NCBI GenBank assembly: GCA_937901395.1
Contig: CALCDB010000040.1
Location: forward strand, 1-5,534
Direction of reading: 5' to 3'
Source of the DNA: an uncultured Verrucomicrobiota bacterium
Lineage (GTDB): Bacteria; Verrucomicrobiota; Kiritimatiellia; RFP12; UBA1067
Length of the DNA stretch: 5,534 nucleotides
Part shown: piece by piece, positions 1 through 4,995 of the stretch
Layout of the letters: each line of letters starts with the position of its first letter
Numbering within the stretch: the stretch's first letter is position 1
Notes under the pieces: generated by a model
What the model saw: only the letters and a program-made list of their open reading frames with translations
What the model was told of the DNA's origin: nothing
Databases searched by the model: none
Translations under genes and position numbers: made by a program

Positions 1-102
1 ACGCGACGCGAGCACCTTGCGCCCGCCTTTCGTCGCCTTGCGCGCACGATACCCGATTTTCCGTTTACGTTTAAGCTTCGACGGCTGCCATGTCATCTTC
101 AT
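1..102 (-). CDS. rpmH: Ribosomal protein L34, 5' part (runs off the window)
   Basis: This is the start of the small, very basic 50S ribosomal protein L34, which binds 23S rRNA. Reading from the ATG at 102 down to base 1 gives 34 residues that begin MKMTWQPSK, continue with a lysine/arginine-rich stretch, and contain GYRARKATKGGRKVLASR. This matches the family pattern MKRTxQPSxxKRxRxxGFRxRMxTxxGRxVLxxR closely. The family is usually about 44 to 46 residues, so roughly ten C-terminal residues and the stop lie beyond base 1. ATG at 102 is preferred over the in-frame ATG at 96 because it restores the normal N-terminus and has a GAAAGGA Shine-Dalgarno upstream. The gene has its own promoter in the gap behind the PHP gene. 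In most bacteria rnpA follows rpmH; that cannot be seen here. Identification is very secure. Confidence 0.95.
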   Translation of the reverse strand, partial: MKMTWQPSKLKRKRKIGYRARKATKGGRKVLASR

Positions 103-112
103 GATTTTCTAT

Positions 113-119
113 TCCTTTC
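113..119 (-). promoter_or_regulatory. Shine-Dalgarno site of rpmH
   Basis: On the minus strand the sequence GAAAGGA lies 10 nt before the ATG at 102. It supports 102 rather than 96 as the start of L34. The spacing is slightly long but acceptable. Confidence 0.65.
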
Positions 120-133
120 AAAAATGTTTGCGT

Positions 134-163
134 ATTATATCAAATTTCTTTTGCTCATTTCAA
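134..163 (-). promoter_or_regulatory. Sigma-70/sigma-A type promoter of rpmH with extended -10
   Basis: On the minus strand a TTGAAA -35 box (163 to 158) is followed after 18 nt by a perfect TATAAT -10 box (139 to 134). The -10 is preceded by TG plus one base (142 to 140, TGA), making an extended -10. Transcription would start near base 127, leaving a leader of about 25 nt before the L34 start codon, enough for the ribosome binding site and little else. The region is clearly more AT-rich than the surrounding coding sequence. The -35 box lies 14 nt past the stop codon of the PHP gene. The motifs are seen directly; activity is inferred. Confidence 0.82.
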
Positions 164-177
164 GTAGTCAAAGCGGC

Positions 178-1038
178 TTATTTATCGATGTCCAATCGCT
201 CCAATAATGGAGCTATGAAGCTTTCGCTCACTTCCATACCCAAGGAGATCTCGGGTTTCGTATCTCCATGAAAATCGCTGCCTGCCGATGTGAGATACTT
301 AAGTCGCTTCGCAATCCGCGTCCATTCGACATTTTCCTCATTTGTATTATGCTCGTACAATGCCTCCATCCCATCCAAACCCTTTTCCCTTAATTCCATT
401 AGTTTCATTTCTGCCGTTGAATAATCACATCCCGAATACTTCCAATCGTCGCGCCAGTACTTAGGATGCGCCATGATGCAGATTCCGCCCGCTTGATGAA
501 CGACCTTGAATGCGTCCTCCTGCGATGGATGCCAACGCTCCTCATAGCACCGAGTCTCCTTTGGCGATTCTGGCGAAAGATATTTCGCGAACGCCTCTTC
601 TTTGCTCCTTGCGTATTTATGCTCGACGAGATATTTCGCGAAATGTGGTCTCGCCAAAACTTCCCCGTGCGCATATTTGCCTATTTCATTCGCCAAATCA
701 ATTCCCAATTTCAGAAAATTGGCGATTATACGCTCATTGCGCTGATTCCGCTCTTCCAGCACCTTCTTTAGAAAAGCCCTTAGCGCCTCGTTCCTGTGGT
801 CGATTCCCAATCCAAGAAGATGAAACTTATCGAATCCCTCTCCGGGTTCGATTGAAAGTTCAATGCCAGCAATGCGCCTTGCCGAGTCATCATTACATGC
901 CAACAATTCCTCGACCCCGTCGCAATTATCATGATCCGTCAAGGCCAATGCGAAGAAAGACCGCGCCCGCTTCGCTATCTCGCTTGGAGAAAACGTTCCA
1001 TCGCTCGCCGTTGAATGCACATGGAAATCAACCTTCAT
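178..1038 (-). CDS. PHP-domain phosphoesterase, TrpH/YciV (RNase AM) type
   Basis: A 286-residue metal-dependent phosphoesterase of the polymerase-and-histidinol-phosphatase (PHP) superfamily, cytoplasmic. The metal-binding motifs appear in the expected order: HVHSTASDG (His6, His8, Asp13), LTDHDNCDG (Asp35, His36), GIELS (Glu60), His73 in FHLLGLGID, ARPHFAKYL (His132), MAHPKY (His191) and GSDFHG (Asp255, His257). Length and motif spacing fit the E. coli YciV/RNase AM and 3',5'-nucleoside bisphosphate phosphatase group (about 290 residues), not the PHP domains of DNA polymerases or histidinol phosphatase. Characterised relatives hydrolyse 3',5'-bisphosphonucleotides (pAp) or shorten RNA from the 5' end, including rRNA precursors; which applies here is not shown. 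It overlaps the end of the phosphomannomutase C-terminal part by 11 nt and is the last gene of the block. Family is secure; substrate is inferred. Confidence 0.88.
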   Translation of the reverse strand: MKVDFHVHSTASDGTFSPSEIAKRARSFFALALTDHDNCDGVEELLACNDDSARRIAGIELSIEPGEGFDKFHLLGLGIDHRNEALRAFLKKVLEERNQRNERIIANFLKLGIDLANEIGKYAHGEVLARPHFAKYLVEHKYARSKEEAFAKYLSPESPKETRCYEERWHPSQEDAFKVVHQAGGICIMAHPKYWRDDWKYSGCDYSTAEMKLMELREKGLDGMEALYEHNTNEENVEWTRIAKRLKYLTSAGSDFHGDTKPEISLGMEVSESFIAPLLERLDIDK

Positions 1039-1921
1039 TTATCGCCTGCTTCAATATCCCCACCCACTCTTCGACCTCGCCTTTGCGCTCCACGATCAAG
1101 CGCAAATATGGTTCGGTATTTGATTTGCGTATGTTTATCCACCCGTCTTCATATTCTATGCGAATGCCATCCATCGTGTTTCGAGAAATTTCTTTTGGCA
1201 TCTTCTCTTTCGCCGTGCGAAGCGCTCTAAGAATAGCGGCTTCCTTATCCTCTACCTTGAAATTCATCTCGCCAGAATTCTCGTACACCTCGCGAATCGG
1301 CGCCATTAACTCCGAAAACATCCTTCCTTCGCGCTTCGCCTTGGCTACCTCGCCCAATATGCGCATCGCTGCCAATACCCCAGAATCACAACAATGGAAT
1401 TCACGAAAGTAATAATGCCCCGCCAACTCTCCTCCGCAAATCGCTCCGCTTGACCGCAGTATCGGTTTCGCGAATGCGTGACCTACCGGCACCATCAATG
1501 GTTCGCAATCCATTCGCCGCAACGCCTCTATCGCCCCACGCGAAGTTCTTACGTCATGAATTATCTTCCCCTTTCCAGTGGCCTGAGCCACGATTGGAAT
1601 CAAATAATCGGGCTGAACGAATTCGCCTTTCTCGTCCACCAGCATCGCCCGATCCGCATCGCCATCGAATATCACGCCCGCATCGAGGTGCCTGCTCTTT
1701 ACCAATGCGCTAATCTGTTCGCGCGCTTCCGCCTTTAATGGATTCGGCGAATGTGCCGGAAAGGTTCCGTCCATATTATCGTTGATAATCTCCGCCCCCG
1801 GGAATAACCTGTGAACCAGCAACGCGGCCATGCCGTTCGATGCATCAATGCCAAACCTTAGCCCCGATAAATCCGGCAGGCGCGCCTGCATCCACTCAAG
1901 ATAGCGATCAATCGTTTCCAT
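1028..1921 (-). CDS. Phosphomannomutase/phosphoglucomutase, C-terminal part (domains 2-4)
   Basis: This 297-residue protein carries domains 2 to 4 of an alpha-D-phosphohexomutase of the PMM/PGM group, which interconverts mannose-6-P and mannose-1-P (or the glucose forms). Visible motifs are the Mg2+ loop DGDADR (86 to 91), the sugar-binding loop GELAGHYYF (about 164 to 172; GEMSGH is usual) and the phosphate-binding loop SNTEPYLR (267 to 274). SNTEP argues for PMM/PGM rather than phosphoglucosamine mutase. The catalytic phosphoserine loop is absent and is encoded by the preceding frame, which this gene overlaps by 14 nt. I start it at ATG 1921 because GGAGG lies 9 nt upstream; a TTG at 1927 in the same frame is only 3 nt from that site. 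Neighbouring manA favours a mannose substrate. Either a natural split gene or a frameshifted one; the rest of the frame is undamaged. Confidence 0.87.
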   Translation of the reverse strand: METIDRYLEWMQARLPDLSGLRFGIDASNGMAALLVHRLFPGAEIINDNMDGTFPAHSPNPLKAEAREQISALVKSRHLDAGVIFDGDADRAMLVDEKGEFVQPDYLIPIVAQATGKGKIIHDVRTSRGAIEALRRMDCEPLMVPVGHAFAKPILRSSGAICGGELAGHYYFREFHCCDSGVLAAMRILGEVAKAKREGRMFSELMAPIREVYENSGEMNFKVEDKEAAILRALRTAKEKMPKEISRNTMDGIRIEYEDGWINIRKSNTEPYLRLIVERKGEVEEWVGILKQAINEG

Positions 1922-2303
1922 TGACAATCGCCTCCACTTTATTTAAGCCGTTTGCATACCCTACCGGCAATGCCCCTTTCATCGATACCTTAAGCCCATT
2001 ATCGGAAGGCGGATTATGCGAAGCCGTAATCATCACCGAACCATCGTAGCCATCCTCGGCCGTTAGAAAATACACCATCGGTGTCGTGGAAAGCCCGATG
2101 TCCGTAACTTCCACCTGCGCCTCCTTTAAGCCCCTAATCAGCGCTTCGCTTATCGCCGCGCTGGTGGTGCGACAATCTCTGCCTACCAACCATCGCTTAC
2201 CGCCAACCACCTTCGGTAATGCCTTGCCGATTTTATGAATCATATCGAGGTCGAAATCTACCCCGTATGTTCCCCTCATGTCGTATGCCTTGAAAAAGCT
2301 CAT
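1908..2303 (-). CDS. Phosphomannomutase/phosphoglucomutase, N-terminal phosphoserine domain
   Basis: A 131-residue protein corresponding to domain 1 of an alpha-D-phosphohexomutase. It begins MSFFKAYDMRGTYG, the typical start of PMM/PGM enzymes (FKAYDxRG), has VGRDCRTTS (40 to 48), and contains the catalytic loop TASHNPPSDNGLK (93 to 105), where Ser95 would carry the phosphate passed to and from the sugar. Full-length enzymes have about 450 to 465 residues; this frame stops with TGA just after domain 1, in the linker to domain 2. The remaining domains follow in another frame (+1 relative to this one) with a 14-nt overlap. It overlaps manA upstream as ATGA and has its own CGGAG 5 nt before the start. 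Domain 1 alone cannot catalyse the full reaction, so it would need to associate with the C-terminal product. Family assignment is secure; function as a separate subunit is inferred. Confidence 0.87.
   Translation of the reverse strand: MSFFKAYDMRGTYGVDFDLDMIHKIGKALPKVVGGKRWLVGRDCRTTSAAISEALIRGLKEAQVEVTDIGLSTTPMVYFLTAEDGYDGSVMITASHNPPSDNGLKVSMKGALPVGYANGLNKVEAIVNGND
1931..1937 (-). promoter_or_regulatory. Internal Shine-Dalgarno for the second phosphomannomutase frame
   Basis: The minus-strand sequence GTGGAGG lies inside the last codons of the N-terminal part, with GGAGG (1935 to 1931) ending 9 nt before ATG 1921. It is among the strongest Shine-Dalgarno matches in the window. It decides the start in favour of ATG 1921 over TTG 1927. 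It suggests that ribosomes begin anew on the second frame, probably coupled to termination at the TGA at 1910 to 1908, which lies just downstream of that start. Confidence 0.7.
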
Positions 2304-3037
2304 TGAAACTCCGTTATCAATACTTCGCCAGCCGTGCCTATCCTCGCACGCTCGCCTTTTGCCAAAAGAATATTTCCGATGTCCCTTTTGTAAATTGATA
2401 AGAATCCCGTCGTGGCCACATACTCGCGCCCCTCATCGCCAACATCTTCCCTGTGAAAGCAGAATAGCTTCGTCCTTAATGTTTGATGGGGCTTCGGCGT
2501 GACCATATTGAAATCAATAACCTTGAGCGCCTCCTCGAGTCTAATTTCACGATTCCGCCCCCAATCATAAAGACGAAACCTTGTGTTTGAACTTTGTTGC
2601 ACTTCATACACTTCGGTCCCTTCCCCGATCGCATGCACCAAGCCACCTGGAATGAAGAATATTTCGCCGATATGCGCATCATGCCGTATTAATAGCTTCT
2701 CAATCGTGCCATCTTGCGCCGCCTTCCTTACTTGCTCTGCCGTCGTACCCGCCTTTAGTCCCGCATAGATGGGGCCGCCCTTTAATATATACCACATCTC
2801 CGTCTTCGGCTCGCCACCTACGATCTTCGCCCCGCGTTCATCGGGATGAACCTGAACCGATAGTGTGCTTTCCGCATGAATGCGCTTCAATAGCACCGGG
2901 AAATTTGGATATACTTCGTTTAATCGCTTCCCCGCGTTCTCGCCATCAATGATCATCGAAGGCGAACTTGGATGCGCCGAACACAACCACTCTTCGCTTC
3001 CCCACACTAATTTGTGTATGTCCTCTTTGAACTTCAT
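2300..3037 (-). CDS. manA: Mannose-6-phosphate isomerase, class I
   Basis: A cytoplasmic Zn-dependent cupin enzyme that interconverts fructose-6-P and mannose-6-P, feeding the phosphomannomutase encoded directly downstream. The class I zinc ligands are visible: Gln62 and His64 in LSVQVHPD, Glu80 in KTEMWYIL and His135 in GGLVHAIG. The following EVQQSSNTRFRLYDWGR (145 to 161) is the family segment that includes a conserved active-site arginine. With 245 residues it is shorter than the Firmicutes form (about 315) and much shorter than E. coli ManA (391): the helical insert is lacking and the C-terminal cupin is reduced, but the N-terminal catalytic cupin is complete. The start ATG at 3037 overlaps the ribF stop as ATGA and has AAGGGG 5 nt upstream. 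A glucose-6-P isomerase of the cupin type is unlikely given the Q-H-E-H pattern. Confidence 0.93.
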   Translation of the reverse strand: MKFKEDIHKLVWGSEEWLCSAHPSSPSMIIDGENAGKRLNEVYPNFPVLLKRIHAESTLSVQVHPDERGAKIVGGEPKTEMWYILKGGPIYAGLKAGTTAEQVRKAAQDGTIEKLLIRHDAHIGEIFFIPGGLVHAIGEGTEVYEVQQSSNTRFRLYDWGRNREIRLEEALKVIDFNMVTPKPHQTLRTKLFCFHREDVGDEGREYVATTGFLSIYKRDIGNILLAKGERARIGTAGEVLITEFQ

Positions 3038-3849
3038 ATACGCCCCTTATCACAATCTTCCGCGATCTGCCTCTTCAATTCTTCAATCGAACCGAACTTT
3101 CTTTCTTCTCGGATGAAATCCACGAACTTTACTTTTACGCGCTCTTCGCCAGCGTCATCAAGCTTCGTCGCTCCGGGGAAATGCACCTCCAACACCGGCT
3201 CTTTCCATGCCGTCTCGCCCATCGTTGGCGCCAACCCGAAATTCGCGACGCCGCTTTTACCCATCGCCTCCACCGCATATACTCCTCGCTTCAGCGGTAT
3301 CTCCGTTTTGAGATTGATCGTCGGAAAGCCCATCTTGCCTCCGCAACCCTTGCCCTTGAAACGCCTTCCCTCGCATGTGAAGCGCCGTCCCAACATCGCA
3401 TTCACCTTTCTTATCTCTCCTTCTTCCAGTGCCTTGCGAATGCGCGATGATGAAATCCGCTCGCCTTCGAACTCCGCATACGGAACCACGCTTACCTTGT
3501 AGCCATGCTCCATAAGCCACTTGGCATCGCCCTCTCCGCCGTTGCCGAATCGCCAATCCTCTCCGCACCTTATCTCTCCCGCATCCCCGAGATATCGCTC
3601 GGCGAATTCCATTGGCGAAAATCCCGCGAACTCCAAGGTGAAATCGATTATCTCGCAGGGCTTGCCGATTAGCTCGATTCGCTCGTTGATGGATGTTATT
3701 AACCTGGGCGCGCACTGTGGCTTGATTACGGAAAGCGGATGATTGCGAAATGTAATCACGCGATCCGCGCCCGCGATGATCGCCTGATGGCCAAGATGAA
3801 CCCCATCGAAGAATCCTATTGCAACGCTTGGCTTAACGGCATCACCCAT
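3034..3849 (-). CDS. ribF: Bifunctional riboflavin kinase/FAD synthetase
   Basis: Makes FMN from riboflavin and then FAD. The N-terminal adenylyltransferase domain (about 1 to 145) shows GFFDGVHLGHQ (12 to 22, the nucleotide-binding HxGH loop), ITFRNHP (32 to 38), GEDWRFGNGGEGD (96 to 108) and ISSSRIR (132 to 138). The C-terminal flavokinase domain shows GGKMGFPTINL (170 to 180), GVYAV, NFGLAPTMG, LEVHFPG and a final FVDFIREERKF segment. The length of 271 residues is below the usual 300 to 315, mainly through a compact N-terminal domain. The start at 3849 lies 34 nt inside truB, the largest overlap in the block; GGAGA 9 nt upstream supports it, and the GFFDGVHLGH motif begins only 11 residues later, leaving little room for a later start. 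truB-ribF is a common bacterial gene pair. Confidence 0.94.
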   Translation of the reverse strand: MGDAVKPSVAIGFFDGVHLGHQAIIAGADRVITFRNHPLSVIKPQCAPRLITSINERIELIGKPCEIIDFTLEFAGFSPMEFAERYLGDAGEIRCGEDWRFGNGGEGDAKWLMEHGYKVSVVPYAEFEGERISSSRIRKALEEGEIRKVNAMLGRRFTCEGRRFKGKGCGGKMGFPTINLKTEIPLKRGVYAVEAMGKSGVANFGLAPTMGETAWKEPVLEVHFPGATKLDDAGEERVKVKFVDFIREERKFGSIEELKRQIAEDCDKGRI

Positions 3850-4517
3850 GATGCGAAATCTCCGATCTCGGTATTTAAAATCCGTTCGAACGGCACTGCC
3901 TTGTCAACTGTGAACCTGCCTATTTTCGTGCGCCGCAAACTCTCCAATGCGGCCCCGCATCCCAATGCCTCGCCAAAATCATTTGCCAAGGTTCTTACAA
4001 TCAGCGACTTCGTCCCCGTTACCGAAAACCTATTCTCCGTTACCTCGAAGCGATAGACATGCGTCAGAAATTGACTATGCTCGCCCGTATCCGCTACTTC
4101 ATAATCTGCCGTGCCTGGCTTGCGAATCGAACAGTATCGCGGTTCCGTCTGAAAAATATCGCCTCTGAACTCCGCCGTCGCCTTCTCTACGCTCGCCGCG
4201 TCGAATTTCACCGATGCATTCGCTATTACTTCCCCGTGAATATCGTGGGTGTTCGTCTTTATGCCAAAGCGCATCGTTCCCTCGTATGCACGATCCGCCC
4301 CCATTACCCTATCCACGAATTTATTGGCATCGTTTATCAATAGTATGAATAGTCCCGATGCCATCGCATCCAACGATCCGCCATGCCCGACCTTGACCAA
4401 GTTGAACTTGCGCTTTATCGATTTCATTACCGCCGAAAACGCGATCCCCGCCGGCTTGTCAATCAATAGATAGCCGTGCAGATCCTCAAGCATCTTCAAT
4501 TGCGTCAAATTAGCCAT
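3816..4517 (-). CDS. truB: tRNA pseudouridine-55 synthase, short form
   Basis: Isomerises U55 in the T-loop of tRNAs. The 233 residues show HGYLLIDKPAG (14 to 24), the catalytic-aspartate motif GHGGSLDAMASG (44 to 55; Asp50), the active-site tyrosine in RAYEGTMRFG (Tyr78), FRGDIFQ (117 to 123) and NDFGEALGCGA (179 to 189) followed by LRRTKIGRF. Arg175 aligns with the conserved active-site arginine. It ends soon after the catalytic domain, so the C-terminal PUA-like domain of E. coli TruB (314 residues) is absent, as in several other phyla. Two motifs are unusual: GHTGxLDPLATG reads GHGGSLDAMASG, and the KGTYIR stretch reads KSLIVR. The start at 4517 overlaps the luxS stop by 8 nt; GAGG lies 10 nt upstream, while the later ATG at residue 9 has no ribosome binding site. 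Confidence 0.88.
   Translation of the reverse strand: MANLTQLKMLEDLHGYLLIDKPAGIAFSAVMKSIKRKFNLVKVGHGGSLDAMASGLFILLINDANKFVDRVMGADRAYEGTMRFGIKTNTHDIHGEVIANASVKFDAASVEKATAEFRGDIFQTEPRYCSIRKPGTADYEVADTGEHSQFLTHVYRFEVTENRFSVTGTKSLIVRTLANDFGEALGCGAALESLRRTKIGRFTVDKAVPFERILNTEIGDFASWVMPLSQALQ
3859..3863 (-). promoter_or_regulatory. Shine-Dalgarno of ribF inside truB
   Basis: The minus-strand sequence GGAGA lies 9 nt before the ATG at 3849, within the truB coding sequence. It supports the start that gives the long truB/ribF overlap. Confidence 0.5.
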
Positions 4518-4995
4518 TTTTATCTCGCCTCATTGCCGGATACTCAAACTCCCAATTCCTCTTCAAGAATTTGCTCGCCTCATACTTCGCCATAGCCAAA
4601 TCGTGTAGACGAAAATTTCCGCAACTTTCGACCCGCGCCCCGGGAATCTCGCCCTCGTATTCCGCCTGATACCGAAATGCAGCGCGAATCAATCCCTCGA
4701 TATCCTTCGGCTCGATTGCGTTCGTAGTATGCACCAGGAAATAGCACCCCGTCATACAGCCCATCGGACCGAAATACACTACCCTATCCTTGAATTCTGA
4801 ATTGCGCAGATATGTCGCTACTATATGCTCGATCGTATGCATCGCGTTGGGATGAATCGCCGGCTCCGCATTGGGTCGCTTCATGCGAATGTCGAAAGTC
4901 GTTACCCACCCGCCCTTTACTCTATCGCGCCGGCTTACGTATATTCCCGGTTTTAATTTCGTGTGATCGACTTGAAATGATGGTATCAGTTTCAT
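4510..4995 (-). CDS. luxS: S-ribosylhomocysteine lyase (AI-2 synthase)
   Basis: Cleaves S-ribosylhomocysteine to homocysteine and DPD, the precursor of autoinducer-2; cytoplasmic, part of the activated methyl cycle. The 161 residues match the family length (about 157 to 171). The protein opens with SFQVDHTKLKPGIYVSRRD and TTFDIRMKRPN. The metal site is complete: His53 and His57 in MHTIEH with catalytic Glu56, and Cys125 in SCGNFRLHDL. The second catalytic residue is Cys80 in GPMGCMTG; an extra cysteine follows at 84. The start overlaps the queE stop as ATGA, with GGGG 5 nt upstream as a weak ribosome binding site. The gene for its usual partner Pfs/MTAN is not in the window. The sequence looks like the form with GIYVSRxD and IVATYLRN that I recall from Bacteroidales and related gut anaerobes; this is memory, not a search. 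Confidence 0.96.
   Translation of the reverse strand: MKLIPSFQVDHTKLKPGIYVSRRDRVKGGWVTTFDIRMKRPNAEPAIHPNAMHTIEHIVATYLRNSEFKDRVVYFGPMGCMTGCYFLVHTTNAIEPKDIEGLIRAAFRYQAEYEGEIPGARVESCGNFRLHDLAMAKYEASKFLKRNWEFEYPAMRRDKNG

Noticed and set aside
198..213. Perfect 6-bp inverted repeat with a 4-base loop (GCTCCA/TGGAGC) near the end of the PHP gene
   Set aside because: It lies within the coding sequence about 20 nt before the stop and is not followed by a T-run on the minus strand, so it does not qualify as an intrinsic terminator.
1135..1143. DnaA-box-like TTATCCACC
   Set aside because: A single near match inside the mutase coding sequence; no cluster of boxes, no AT-rich unwinding region and no dnaA gene nearby, so there is no case for an origin despite rpmH being in the window.
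510..1412. Long plus-strand open frame of about 300 codons
   Set aside because: It lies entirely antisense to the PHP gene and the mutase C-terminal part, both of which have clear family motifs. Its translation is low in recognisable motifs and rich in arginine, proline and serine, as expected of a shadow frame.
1922..1927. TTG at 1927 as start of the second mutase frame
   Set aside because: Only 3 nt separate it from the GGAGG site, too close for initiation; ATG 1921 has 9 nt spacing.
3014..3502. Plus-strand open frame of 162 codons
   Set aside because: Antisense to ribF, whose flavokinase motifs are intact over the same bases; no supporting ribosome binding site or family pattern.
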